A stretch of DNA of 64,000 bases from Methylorubrum salsuginis (GCF_900114375.1 NZ_FOSV01000013.1:1-64000); one strand, 5' to 3'. Shown: positions 25,755-34,670, counted from the first letter of the stretch. Notes: generated by a model not told the origin, from the letters alone. Program-made: numbers and translations.

Positions 25755-27422
25755 ATGGACGAACCGTCGGGGGATGACGGCGATGCGCGCCGGGACGGGG
25801 ACGTTTCGCGGCGGCAGATGATGCGGGTCGGCCTCGCCGGACTTTCCGGCTTGAGTATGCCTAGCCTCTTCGACCTGAATGCCGACCGAACGATGGCCCA
25901 GACGTTTCCCGCTGCGCAACCCGGAGCGCCGTCGCAGGGCGAGGGACGCCCCGTGACCCTCGACGACGTGGCGGCCCGCGCCGAATCGCTCGCCCGGAGC
26001 CCTTATCGCCCGCACGACGACGACCTGCCGCCGGAGCTGAAAGGCCTGACCTACGACGACACCCAGGCCATCCGCTTCCGCCCGGAGGCGACGGTGCCGC
26101 TCGGCCCCGGCTTCTCGCTGCAGCCGTTCCACCGCGGCGGGCAGCAGCCCCGCCGCGTCGATCTCTTCCTTCAGAAAGCCGGGCAGGCCCCCGTGCCGTT
26201 CGGCTACGACGCCCGGCTGTTCGATCTCGGCCCGACGCTGAAGGACCGAACCTATCCGGCCGCCCTGGGTTTTGCCGGCTTTCGCATCGCCCACGGCTTC
26301 GATCCGGCTCGTGCCGACGATCACGAGGAATTTCTGGTCTTCCTCGGCGCCTCCTACTTCCGGCTGCGGGGCAAGGGGCAGATCTACGGTCTGTCGGCGC
26401 GCGGCATCGCGGTCGATACCGGGGCACCCACGGGCGAGGAATTTCCCGACTTCACCACCTTCTGGATCGGCCCGGTCGAGGGTGGCACCGTCACGGTGCT
26501 GGCCCTGCTGGAGGGCCCGAGCCTGACCGGCGCCTACCGCTTCCGCGTCACGCCGGGCGATCCCTCGACGCTTCACGTGACCGCCGCCCTGTTTCCCCGC
26601 CGGGCCATCGCGGCGCTCGGGCTGGCCCCCCTCACCAGCATGTTCATCGACGGGCAGAACGGGCCCGGCGCGCGGGGCGCCCTCCCCTTCGACGATTTCC
26701 GCCCGCAGGTGCATGATTCGGACGGGCTGCTGGTGCAGACGCCCGGCGACCGGCTCTGGCGCCCGCTCACCAACGGCCGCGCCGCGCCGCAGACCTCGGC
26801 CTTCCGCGCCGCCCCCCTCGAAGGGTTCGGCCTGCTCCAGCGCGAGCGGCGCTTTTCCGCCTATCTAGACGTCCAGGCCCGGCACGAGGACCGGCCCGGC
26901 CTCTGGGTGCGCTCCGAAGCCGGCTTCGGACCCGGCGCGGTGCGTCTGTTCGAGATTCCGTCGCGGGAGGAGGCGACCGACAACATCGTCGCCGCCTTCG
27001 TTCCCGACAGGAAAGTGGAGGCCGGCCGGCGGCTGGACCTGGCCTATTCGCTCGTCACCGTCGGGGCAGAGCCCGTTGCGGCGATCGCGCCGCCGCTCGC
27101 CCGCGTCGTTTCGAGTAGGGTCGGGTCCGCCGAACGGTTGCGCCCGACCAATCCGCCGAGCCCGAAGCGGCGCCTCTACGCCATCGACTTCGAGGGACCG
27201 AGCCTGCCCGACGACCCGAAGGCCGACATCGACGTCGCCCTCTCGGCCAGCGCCGGCGCCTTCGTCGAACCCTATGCCGAGCGCGTCCCCCAGACCGGCG
27301 GCTGGCGCCTCTACGCCGAATTCCGCCCCCCCGAGCCGATGCCGGCCGGCGACATCGTCTTGCGCGCCCGCCTCAGCCATGCCGGCCGGGTGATCACCGA
27401 GACCTGGGACGGGGTGGCGTAA
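25755..27422 (+). CDS. mdoG: periplasmic glucans biosynthesis protein MdoG/MdoD
   Basis: 555-residue periplasmic protein that modifies or exports osmoregulated glucans together with MdoH. The N terminus holds a twin-arginine-like signal (SRRQMMRVGLAGLSGLSMPSL). The beta-sandwich shows YDDTQAIRFRPEA, FGYDARLFDLG, GFAGFRIAHGFD, DEFLVFLGASYFR, YGLSARGIAVDTG, EEFPDFTTFWIGP and, in the second domain, FDDFRPQVHDSDGLLV with the conserved acidic residues. GLLQRERRFSAYLD and PGLWVRSE follow. A Tat signal is more typical of the OpgD paralogue, so mdoD is an alternative name. GGAGGGAGAAGCGG precedes the ATG. Confidence 0.9.
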   Translation: MDEPSGDDGDARRDGDVSRRQMMRVGLAGLSGLSMPSLFDLNADRTMAQTFPAAQPGAPSQGEGRPVTLDDVAARAESLARSPYRPHDDDLPPELKGLTYDDTQAIRFRPEATVPLGPGFSLQPFHRGGQQPRRVDLFLQKAGQAPVPFGYDARLFDLGPTLKDRTYPAALGFAGFRIAHGFDPARADDHEEFLVFLGASYFRLRGKGQIYGLSARGIAVDTGAPTGEEFPDFTTFWIGPVEGGTVTVLALLEGPSLTGAYRFRVTPGDPSTLHVTAALFPRRAIAALGLAPLTSMFIDGQNGPGARGALPFDDFRPQVHDSDGLLVQTPGDRLWRPLTNGRAAPQTSAFRAAPLEGFGLLQRERRFSAYLDVQARHEDRPGLWVRSEAGFGPGAVRLFEIPSREEATDNIVAAFVPDRKVEAGRRLDLAYSLVTVGAEPVAAIAPPLARVVSSRVGSAERLRPTNPPSPKRRLYAIDFEGPSLPDDPKADIDVALSASAGAFVEPYAERVPQTGGWRLYAEFRPPEPMPAGDIVLRARLSHAGRVITETWDGVA

Positions 27423-27452
27423 CGCGCCCGGCCCATCATCTGGAATTCCTTC

Positions 27453-28280
27453 ATGACACAGCCCTTGGCCGCCTGCGTTCTGACGCAGAGCTGTTTCGAA
27501 ACCGACGCCGCGCTCGTCGCGCGAAAAGTGGGTGAGCGCTTCGCCCATCTCGGCGTGAAGTCCGAGGTTCGGATCGCCCAGACATCCGGCGCGGCGCGCT
27601 ACGCACTCGATGTCGACGGCGTCGCGGTCATGGTCATCTACACCGGCAAGCCGATCGCCGAGGACATCGTGACGAACCTCGCGCAGAACCTGCTCGAGAG
27701 CGAAGCCACGCCGACGGCGCACCGGGATCAGGCCGTGGTCACGCTTCTCCACGACGATGTCGAAGGCCACGAGGCGACGCTGCGCGCCGCCTCGGCCATC
27801 CTCAAGGTCGCCTGCGTTCTGGCAGAGACCGACGCCGCCACGGCGGTCTACTGGCTCCCGAGCGAGATGCTCATGTCCGCGACCTTCTTCGCGCAGGTCA
27901 TGGAGGAGATGAGAGACGCGGAGGATGTGCCGTCCGGGGTGATGATCCGCTTTGTTCCCTACGCGGACGGCGGCGGTTTCGAGCAGCGTCAGGGCGTCAC
28001 CGTCCTCGGCCTGGATCGCTTCATCGGCCGCGACATCGAGTTCGTGCCGAGCGCGCTCCCGCTCAATCGCGTCATCAAGAGCGCCTTCGAGATGAGCGAC
28101 TGGTTGCTGCGCAAGGGACCCGTCTTGGAGGACGGCGACACCTGCGGCGGATCGGCGACGGAAATCATCCGCATCCGCCACAAGGACAGGGGCCGGATCA
28201 GCCCTCATCCGGTGCTGGAATCGACGATCGAGACGCTCGATCCGTCCGAGATGATGAAGCAGGCACCCTGGAGCAATTGA
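27453..28280 (+). CDS. DUF4261-like protein
   Basis: 275-residue cytoplasmic protein. The layout fits DUF4261: an N-terminal half with AVVTLLHDD and AILKVACVLAETDAATAVYWLPSEMLMSATFF, and a C-terminal half with VTVLGLDRFIGRDIEFVPSALPLNRVIKSAFEMSDWLLRKG, then VLEDGDTCGG. The family has no known activity and is sometimes found near secretion systems. There is no such system here. It begins 30 bases after mdoG in the same direction, so cotranscription is possible but a functional link is not evident. Confidence 0.7.
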   Translation: MTQPLAACVLTQSCFETDAALVARKVGERFAHLGVKSEVRIAQTSGAARYALDVDGVAVMVIYTGKPIAEDIVTNLAQNLLESEATPTAHRDQAVVTLLHDDVEGHEATLRAASAILKVACVLAETDAATAVYWLPSEMLMSATFFAQVMEEMRDAEDVPSGVMIRFVPYADGGGFEQRQGVTVLGLDRFIGRDIEFVPSALPLNRVIKSAFEMSDWLLRKGPVLEDGDTCGGSATEIIRIRHKDRGRISPHPVLESTIETLDPSEMMKQAPWSN

Positions 28281-28438
28281 GCGGGCGTCTCAGGGCGCTC
28301 GCTTCGATCTCACCTCACGCCGTCGCCGCGAGGCGGACCCGAAGCGATCCGCGGAGCGCCCCATCGCCGGAGAAGGCGAGACGGCTTCGTCCGTCCCGTC
28401 ATCGGTCAGCCGAACATACGTCTCGGACGGGTCCCGGC

Positions 28439-28681
28439 TCAGCGGCTCCGCCCGGGCGGCGGCGTCTCGGATCGGCGGCGTTGCTCGATCCGTGCCACGC
28501 TCGGCGGCAGGCCGTTATCGTCCCGGTCGGTGCCCGTCGGAGGCAGGGGCGGGGCGGCATCGCGGCCACGCTCGAACGCCCAGCCGGCATTCACCCCGGC
28601 ATAGAATCCTGAAAAGTCCTCGGCCGCGGCCGGGCCGGTACCGAGCATCAGGCCCAGACAGAACGCCGTCGCCACCCGCAT
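28439..28681 (-). CDS. short secreted protein resembling the start of an Omp25/31 porin
   Basis: 80 residues: signal peptide RVATAFCLGLMLGTGPAAAED, then DFSGFYAGVNAGWAFERGRD, which matches the first beta-strand of alphaproteobacterial Omp25/Omp31-type barrels. The rest (PPLPPTGTDRDDNGLPPSVARIEQRRRSE) is Pro/Arg-rich and unstructured. It is either a decayed porin or a small gene in its own right. GGAG nine bases before ATG 28681 supports this start; the frame also runs from a TTG at 28696. Confidence 0.6.
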   Translation of the reverse strand: MRVATAFCLGLMLGTGPAAAEDFSGFYAGVNAGWAFERGRDAAPPLPPTGTDRDDNGLPPSVARIEQRRRSETPPPGRSR

Positions 28682-28721
28682 CCGCGCATTCTCCAACGAA
28701 GCTCGGGCATCCCGACAAACG

Positions 28722-28744
28722 AAAACGGCGGCCCTGAGGCCGCC
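28722..28744 (-). terminator. rho-independent terminator of the cold-shock gene
   Basis: GGCGGCC-TCAG-GGCCGCC on the minus strand forms a perfect 7-bp stem, followed by GTTTTCGTTTG. It lies 26 bases after the cold-shock protein stop. Confidence 0.75.
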
Positions 28745-28770
28745 GCTTCGTCAGTCAGTCGACGCGTCGA

Positions 28771-29580
28771 TCAGTAATCGACGCTGATGCTGGAGGCCTC
28801 GCGGCCCTTCTGGCCCTCGACCACGCCGAGGGTGACCTGCTGGCCCTCGGCCAGGGAGTCCAGGCCGGCGCGGGACAGGGCGGAGCGGTGCACGAACACG
28901 TCCTTGCCGCCGTCATTGACGGAGACGAAGCCGAAGCCCTTGGCCGGGTCGTACCACTTCACGGTGCCGGTCATCTCGACCGACGGGCCGGAGGCGAAGC
29001 GGCCACCGCCGCCACCGCCGCGATCACCGCCGAAGCGGTCACGGCCACCACCGCCGAAGCGGTCGCCGCCACCGAAGCGGTCGCCACCGCCGCCGAAGCG
29101 ATCGCCGCCGCCGAAGCGCGGGCCCTCGCGCCGGGGCGGAGCCGCCTCGGCCGTGGAGGTGTCGACGCTGTTGACCGCAGTGACCTGCGGACCCTTCTGG
29201 CCCTGGGCGGTCTGCACCGTGAGGCGCGTGCCGGGCAGGAGGTCGTCGTGGCCGGCGGCTTCGACCGCGCGGATGTGGAGGAAGGCATCGCCGGAGCCGT
29301 CGCCGAGCTCCACGAAGCCGAAGCCCTTCTCCTTGTTGAACCACTTCACCGTGGCGTCACGCTCCGGGCCCGAAGGCGCCGCAGCTGCGGGGGCGCCCCG
29401 CGACGGGCCGCGGTCGAAACCACCGCCACCACCGTAGCCGCCGCCACCGCCGCCGAAGCGGTTGCCGCCACCACCGTACCCACCACTGCTCGGGGGCAGC
29501 TGGTCCGGCCACTGAGGCTCGGCACCGCCCTCGTCGAAGCCGCGCTTCTGCGGCCCCCGAAAATCACGACCACGTCCCAT
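28771..29580 (-). CDS. two-domain cold-shock protein with glycine-rich linkers
   Basis: 269-residue nucleic-acid chaperone. Two cold-shock domains are visible: about residues 73-140 (ATVKWFNKEKGFGFVELGDGSGDAFLHI) and 202-268 (GTVKWYDPAKGFGFVSVNDGGKDVFVHRSAL). Each has the RNA-binding KGFGFV and FLH/FVH motifs. Between and before them lie Gly/Arg/Phe repeats (GGYGGGGNRFGGGG, GGDRFGGGGDRFGGGDRFGGG), like eukaryotic RGG boxes. Two-domain forms occur in alphaproteobacteria, but such extensive linkers are less common. A 5-prime untranslated region and promoter must lie in the 371-base gap upstream. A terminator follows. Confidence 0.9.
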   Translation of the reverse strand: MGRGRDFRGPQKRGFDEGGAEPQWPDQLPPSSGGYGGGGNRFGGGGGGYGGGGGFDRGPSRGAPAAAAPSGPERDATVKWFNKEKGFGFVELGDGSGDAFLHIRAVEAAGHDDLLPGTRLTVQTAQGQKGPQVTAVNSVDTSTAEAAPPRREGPRFGGGDRFGGGGDRFGGGDRFGGGGRDRFGGDRGGGGGGRFASGPSVEMTGTVKWYDPAKGFGFVSVNDGGKDVFVHRSALSRAGLDSLAEGQQVTLGVVEGQKGREASSISVDY

Positions 29581-29951
29581 TGAAAGCTCGCAAAAACCGT
29601 CCGCCCGCCACGTCTCGAATACCGCGTGCGCGCTATCCCGAGACAGCCCACGCCTCGCACTATCATCCCCTCGGCAGCGGATACCGAGATCGATGCCTCA
29701 GGTCTGACGCAATCGGGGCCGATCCGCAAGGAACTTCTAACCCGTCCGTGCTTGCACCCGCCGATTTTCGTGGTGAACTGCGTAAGGGAGCGGACTCGGC
29801 GCGGTATCGGGGCCCTCGTCAAGAATCGTTCCAGATTTTGGCGGCGCCTGCATCACGTTGCGGAGGTTTCCTTAAGGGAAACGCAAACCCGCCGCCCCTA
29901 AGCTCCGGCCCGAGACCGCCCGCGCCGCGCGAGGCCGGGCCCGAGCCGCCG
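29581..29951. other. divergent regulatory gap between cold-shock and receiver genes
   Basis: 371 bases without a gene. It must hold promoters for both flanking genes. The one clear structure is a near-perfect palindrome GTTTCC-TTAAG-GGAAAC at 29866-29882, 70 bases before the receiver gene ATG; this could be an operator. No sigma motif was convincing. Confidence 0.5.
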
Positions 29952-30431
29952 ATGATCGCCACCCCGACCTTTCCGGATCTCTCGGCTCTCGTGGTCGACG
30001 AGAGCCTCTACATCCGCCGCATCGTGCGCGACATGCTGATGCGCGTCGGCATCAAGCGCGTGCTGGAGGCACCCGACGGAGCCGAGGCCCTCGGCGTGCT
30101 CGCCGAGAGCAAGCCCGACCTGACCATCCTCGACTGGGACCTGGCGATTCTCTCCGGCGAGGAGTTCATCCGGCTCGCCCGCACGCCCACCACCTCGCCC
30201 TCCCCGACCGTGCCGATCATCCTGATGCTGGCCCAGCCTCGGCGCAACGTCGTGGACCGGGCGATCTCGCTGGGCGTCAACGAGATCATTGCCAAGCCGT
30301 TCTCGCCCAAGACCCTGTGGTCGCGCCTCGACGAGGTCATCAACCGGCCCCGGCCCTTCTCCCAGGTCAAGAGCCTGCTGCGCCCGCTGCCGCGGACCAA
30401 CGGGGCGTCGAAGGGGATGGGATTGAACTGA
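29952..30431 (+). CDS. single-domain response regulator (CheY-like)
   Basis: 159 residues, one receiver domain and a short basic tail. D16/E17 (LVVDES) form the acidic pocket, D61 (LTILDWDL) is the phospho-acceptor and K115 (EIIAKPFS) the conserved Lys. The switch Thr position is Leu (IILMLAQ), which could alter the output response. There is no output domain and no histidine kinase nearby, so it is an orphan receiver. ATG 29952 is preferred over an upstream in-frame extension, which lacks protein-like composition. Confidence 0.82.
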   Translation: MIATPTFPDLSALVVDESLYIRRIVRDMLMRVGIKRVLEAPDGAEALGVLAESKPDLTILDWDLAILSGEEFIRLARTPTTSPSPTVPIILMLAQPRRNVVDRAISLGVNEIIAKPFSPKTLWSRLDEVINRPRPFSQVKSLLRPLPRTNGASKGMGLN

Positions 30432-30488
30432 CGCGCTCGTCCGGACGCCCCGATCTCGACCGTTTTTCGAGATCGGCGCCGTCCGATG

Positions 30489-31430
30489 TCAGTGTCGCCG
30501 TCGCTTCGGAGCGGGACCGATCCGGTCCGCGGGCGGCGTCCGGATGTCGAAGGCCGAGAGTTCGGCGATGCCGCCCTCCACGTCGAGGCCGCGCTCGACC
30601 ACGGCGATGCGGTGGCCGCCCTCCTCCGGGGTGATCGTATAGAGGTAATACGAGGCACGCCGGTTCACGAGGAGCGAGCGGGCCGAGGCCGAAGGCGCGC
30701 CGACCACCGGCACCGGCCGCCCCTCCGGGCCCGGAATGCCCGCCACGCTGCCGACGTGGTTGTGACCGTGCAGGATCAGGTCGGCCCCGGCCCGGCCGAT
30801 CATCGCCGCGAAGGCGGCGGCGTCCTTCAGCTCGCGGCCCGCAGCCGCCCCGCCGGGATGGGGCGGATGGTGGATCATCACCACGCGGCAGGGCCGGTCG
30901 GGTGCCCGCGCCAGGTCGCCGAGCAGGCGCTCCGCCGCCGCGATCTGCGCCGGGCCGAGCCGCCCGGTCGCGGCGAACGGCTTGGTCGGGATCGCCGAGG
31001 ACAGGCCGACCAACGCGAGCGGCCCGCGCCGCCTGAGATACGGGAAGAGGCCCGCCCGCCCGTCGTCGTCGGCGGTCCAACCGCCGCAGCTGCCGAGCAA
31101 ACCTTCCAGCGAGCCGCGGACATAGGCGTCGTGGTTGCCCGGCACGAAGCTCACCCGGTCGGCCGGCCCCAGGGCCTCCAGGAAGATGCGGGCCGTGTCC
31201 CACTCGTCGGGCAGGCCGAGGTTGCACAGATCGCCGGTACAGGCGACGTGATCGCTTCCCTGCGCCCGGAGGTCGGCAACGAGGGCGCCGAGCAGGTCCA
31301 TGTCGTGATGGCGCCCGCGCCCGCGGTGCCAGTTCACGTAGCCGGTCGCGCGCTTGCTCAGGAGCTGGCGCAGGCGCAGCCGCGGCAACGGCCCGACATG
31401 GGGATCGGTGAGATGGGCGAGCCTGAACAT
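30489..31430 (-). CDS. metallophosphoesterase
   Basis: 313-residue calcineurin-like phosphoesterase. The five metal-binding blocks are in order: LTDPHVG, CTGDLCN, FVPGNHDAY, MIHHPPHPGG and LHGHNHVGS. Such enzymes hydrolyse phosphomono- or diesters (cyclic nucleotides, UDP-sugars, lipid A precursors). The substrate is not identifiable. The neighbouring divergent cluster handles lipid A and Kdo, so an LpxH/LpxG-like role was considered, but the sequence looks like the general class III phosphodiesterase group. A start at 31451 (ATG) would add seven residues. Confidence 0.8.
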   Translation of the reverse strand: MFRLAHLTDPHVGPLPRLRLRQLLSKRATGYVNWHRGRGRHHDMDLLGALVADLRAQGSDHVACTGDLCNLGLPDEWDTARIFLEALGPADRVSFVPGNHDAYVRGSLEGLLGSCGGWTADDDGRAGLFPYLRRRGPLALVGLSSAIPTKPFAATGRLGPAQIAAAERLLGDLARAPDRPCRVVMIHHPPHPGGAAAGRELKDAAAFAAMIGRAGADLILHGHNHVGSVAGIPGPEGRPVPVVGAPSASARSLLVNRRASYYLYTITPEEGGHRIAVVERGLDVEGGIAELSAFDIRTPPADRIGPAPKRRRH

Positions 31431-31630
31431 TTCGACACCGCATCGGAGCATCGAGCGTGCGCGTCAACACCCGTGCAGCAGGAGAACGCCCGAACTCCGC
31501 CGCATTGGGGCACGACTCCGCGGGTCGTCCACCCGGCCGCGTTGCCTCCCGGCCCGACGCGGGGCTAGACACCCGGCCCGGGCGGCGCCCGATTCGAAAC
31601 GCGAGCGAACAGGCGGAGCGGTCCGAGCCC

Positions 31631-32377
31631 ATGGGCCTGATCAAGACCATCGGCCGCAAGCCCGCGGTCCAGCATGTGCTGAGCCGAATCGCCTACGGCT
31701 ATCTCCGCTTGGTGAAGCGCACCAACCGCTTCACCCGGGAGCCGGCGGACATCTACGAGCGCCTCGACGCGATCGGCCCCTTCATCGCCGCGATGTGGCA
31801 CGGGCAGCACCTCATGATCTCGTTCATGCGCCGCCCCCAGGATCGGGTCGCCACGATCATCTCCCGCTCCCCCGACGGCAATATCAACACGATGGCGCTG
31901 GAGCGGATGGGGGTGCGGGTGATGCGGGCCTCCGGTGCCCGAGGCCGCGTCGTGCGCGACGCCCGCGCCAAGGGCGGCGCCGAGGGCCTTCGCGCCATGG
32001 TGAAAGCGCTCAAGGGCGGCGAGACCGTCGCCTTCTCGGCGGACGTGCCTAAGGTCTCGCGGGTCTGCGATGCCGGCATCATCATGCTGGCGCGGTTCTC
32101 CGGCTGCCCCATCGTCCCGGTCGCCGTGGTGACGGGCCGGCATATCCGCTTCAATTCCTGGGACCGGGCCTGCCTCGGCCTGCCGTTCGGGCGCGGCGCC
32201 ATGGTGTTCGGCGAACCGATCTACGTCCCCCGCGAGCTCGAGCCGGAGGCGACCGACGGCTATCGCGCCCGCGTCCAGGCGGAACTGAACCGCGTCCACG
32301 ACCGGGCCTACGCCCTGGTCGGCCGTCCCGACCGCGTGGTCGGCTCACGGGACGACGCCCTGGGACAGGCCGCGTGA
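31631..32377 (+). CDS. lysophospholipid acyltransferase-family protein (DUF374)
   Basis: 248 residues. DUF374 members are membrane-associated acyltransferases found next to Kdo transferase genes. AAMWHGQHLMISFM carries the catalytic His-x4 region, TIISRSPDGNI and VRVMRASGAR follow, then SADVPKVSRVCDAGIIMLARFSGCPIVPVAV. Its last four bases overlap the GTG of waaA. The position suggests a role in late lipid A acylation or outer-membrane lipid assembly. ATG at 31631 is chosen; an earlier in-frame start at 31457 would add 58 unlikely residues. Confidence 0.8.
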   Translation: MGLIKTIGRKPAVQHVLSRIAYGYLRLVKRTNRFTREPADIYERLDAIGPFIAAMWHGQHLMISFMRRPQDRVATIISRSPDGNINTMALERMGVRVMRASGARGRVVRDARAKGGAEGLRAMVKALKGGETVAFSADVPKVSRVCDAGIIMLARFSGCPIVPVAVVTGRHIRFNSWDRACLGLPFGRGAMVFGEPIYVPRELEPEATDGYRARVQAELNRVHDRAYALVGRPDRVVGSRDDALGQAA

Positions 32378-33678
32378 GGGTGCCGCCGCTCCCCGCGACC
32401 CTGCGGGTCTACCGCTACGGGCTCTATCTCGGCGAGCCCGCGGTGGCGGGGCTGCTCGCGTGGCGCTCCCGCCGCGGCAAGGAGGATCCTGCCCGCCTGC
32501 CCGAGCGACGCGGACGCCCCGGCCGGGCTCGGCCGGTCGGGCATCTGGTGTGGATGCACGGGGCCAGCATCGGCGAGGCGCTCTCCCTCGTCGGCCTCAT
32601 CGAGGGGATGATTGCCCGCGGCTGCTCGGTGCTCGTCACCACCGGCACCCGCAGCGCCGCCGATCTCTTGAGCCAACGCCTGCCCGCAGGCGCGGTGCAT
32701 CAGTACATGCCGCTCGATGCGCCGCGCTGGGTCGAGCGCTTCCTGGCCCACTGGCAGCCGGATCTCGCGGTGGTCGCCGAATCGGAGATCTGGCCCAACA
32801 CCGTCGTGGCGCTGCACGAGCGCGGCATCCCGCTGGTGCTCGTCAACGGGCGGATGTCGCAGCGCTCGTATCAGGGCTGGGCCCGCTCGCCGCGCACCGC
32901 CCGCGCCCTGCTCTCGCGCATCGCCGTGTGCCTGTGCCAGACCAAGGCCGATGCCGAGCGCTTCGCCCGGCTCGGCGCCCCGCGCATCAGCGTGGTCGGC
33001 AACCTGAAATACGATTCCGCCCTTCCCCCGGCCGATGCGCAGCAGCTCGCCTACTTGCGCGACATGGTCGGCGACCGGCCGGTCTGGGTCGCGGCGAGCA
33101 CCCATCCGGGCGAGGACGCCGTCATCGCCCGCGTCCATGCCCGCTTGCGGGACCGTTTTCCCCGCCTGCTCACCATCGCCGTACCGCGCCACCCCCGCCG
33201 CGGCGAGGAGGTGGCGCAGGTGGCCCACGAAGCCGGCCTGCGCACCAGCCGGCGCGCCAAGAACGGGCGTCCCCAGGCAAACGTGGATGTCTACGTCGCC
33301 GACACGCTCGGCGAACTCGGCCTGTTCTACCGGCTCTGCCCGCTGGTCTTCCTCGGCGGCTCGCTGGTGGAGCATGGCGGCCAGAACCCGATCGAGCCCG
33401 TGCGCCTCGGCGGCGCCGTGCTGCACGGCCCCCACATCCACAATTTTTCGGAGCCCTACGGCGCGCTGGGCGCCGCGGGCGGCGCCCGCCTCGTGGCGGA
33501 CGAGGCCGATCTCGCCGCAGCGGTCGCGGACCTCCTGGGCGATCCTTCGCGTGCCGCCGAGACGGCGCGGCGGGGCCAAGCGGCGCTTTCCGCCTTCGAG
33601 GGCGCCGTCGGCCGCACGCTCGCGGTGCTCGACCCCTACGTCGCGCAGATGAAGCTCGCCGCCCGCGAACGGGCCTGA
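32374..33678 (+). CDS. waaA: 3-deoxy-D-manno-octulosonic acid (Kdo) transferase
   Basis: 434-residue GT30 inner-membrane enzyme that transfers Kdo from CMP-Kdo to the lipid A precursor. An N-terminal anchor precedes WMHGASIGEALSL with the catalytic Glu (E68). ESEIWPN, NGRMSQRSYQGW, VVGNLKYD, WVAASTHPGED, VPRHPRRGEE and FLGGSLVEHGGQNPIEP fit the family. The GTG start at 32374 overlaps the previous stop (GTGA), and its TGA shares one base with the lpxK ATG, so three genes are tightly coupled. Confidence 0.94.
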   Translation: MRVPPLPATLRVYRYGLYLGEPAVAGLLAWRSRRGKEDPARLPERRGRPGRARPVGHLVWMHGASIGEALSLVGLIEGMIARGCSVLVTTGTRSAADLLSQRLPAGAVHQYMPLDAPRWVERFLAHWQPDLAVVAESEIWPNTVVALHERGIPLVLVNGRMSQRSYQGWARSPRTARALLSRIAVCLCQTKADAERFARLGAPRISVVGNLKYDSALPPADAQQLAYLRDMVGDRPVWVAASTHPGEDAVIARVHARLRDRFPRLLTIAVPRHPRRGEEVAQVAHEAGLRTSRRAKNGRPQANVDVYVADTLGELGLFYRLCPLVFLGGSLVEHGGQNPIEPVRLGGAVLHGPHIHNFSEPYGALGAAGGARLVADEADLAAAVADLLGDPSRAAETARRGQAALSAFEGAVGRTLAVLDPYVAQMKLAARERA

Positions 33679-34670
33679 TGCGTCCTCCGGATTTCTGGAC
33701 CCGCGCCCCGTCCCATCCGCTGGCCCGGCTGCTGGCCCCCGCGGGCGGGCTCTACGGCACATTGACCGCCCGGCGGATGGACCGGCTCGGCGCGCCGGCC
33801 CCCGGCCCGATCCTGTGCGTCGGCAACTTCACCCTCGGCGGCGCCGGCAAGACGCCGACCGCTCTGGCGCTGGCCCGCATCCTGCGCGACGAACTCGGCA
33901 GGCGCCCGGCCTTCCTCAGCCGCGGCTACGGCGGACGCCTCGCCGGGCCGGTGGCGGTCGAACCCGCCTCGCACGATGCGGCGGATGTCGGCGACGAGCC
34001 GCTGCTGCTGGCGCGCTCAGCCACGACGGTGGTCGCCCGCGACCGTCCGGCGGGTGCGCGGCTCTGCGTCGATCTCGGCGCCGACATCGTCGTGATGGAT
34101 GACGGGCTTCAGAATCCGAGCCTGCACAAGACGCTGTCGCTCGCCGTGGTCGATGCAGGCGCAGGGATTGGCAATGGCCTGCCCTTCCCGGCCGGTCCCC
34201 TGCGGGCGCCGCTGGCGCGGCAATGGCGGCACGTGGGCGGGCTGGTGCTGATCGGCGACGGCGCGCCGGGCGAGGCACTGGCGCGGGAGGCGGCGGCACG
34301 GGGTCTGCCGGTGCATCGCGCCCGGCTCGTGCCGGAGGCGCCGGAGCGGTGGCGGGGCGAGCCGGTCGTCGCCTTCGCCGGGATCGGTCGGCCGCAGAAG
34401 TTCTTCGACACGCTGGCCGGGCTCGGCGCGCGGATCCTTGCCACCAGAAACTTCGCCGACCACCATCCCTACCGGGCCGGCGACCTCGCCCCCTTGCGGG
34501 CCCTCGCGATCCGCGAGGGCGCGCGCCTCGTCACCACCGAGAAGGACGCCGTGCGGCTGCCCGAGGGCGAGAGCGCGGAGGTTCTGCGGGTCATCCTCGC
34601 CTTCGAGGATCCGGCGGCCCTGCGGCGTCAGATGGTAGAGACGCTCACGGCGCCCGGCCGATCTCCTTGA
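33678..34670 (+). CDS. lpxK: tetraacyldisaccharide 4'-kinase
   Basis: 330-residue inner-membrane kinase that phosphorylates the 4' position of the lipid A disaccharide. The Walker A loop FTLGGAGKTPTALAL is at residues 51-65 as usual. SRGYGGR, DVGDEPLLLA, VVMDDGLQNPSL, NGLPFPAGPLR and FADHHPYRAGDL also match LpxK. ATG 33678 overlaps the waaA stop by one base. The 3' end runs 26 bases into the convergent DUF2093 gene. Confidence 0.94.
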   Translation: MRPPDFWTRAPSHPLARLLAPAGGLYGTLTARRMDRLGAPAPGPILCVGNFTLGGAGKTPTALALARILRDELGRRPAFLSRGYGGRLAGPVAVEPASHDAADVGDEPLLLARSATTVVARDRPAGARLCVDLGADIVVMDDGLQNPSLHKTLSLAVVDAGAGIGNGLPFPAGPLRAPLARQWRHVGGLVLIGDGAPGEALAREAAARGLPVHRARLVPEAPERWRGEPVVAFAGIGRPQKFFDTLAGLGARILATRNFADHHPYRAGDLAPLRALAIREGARLVTTEKDAVRLPEGESAEVLRVILAFEDPAALRRQMVETLTAPGRSP

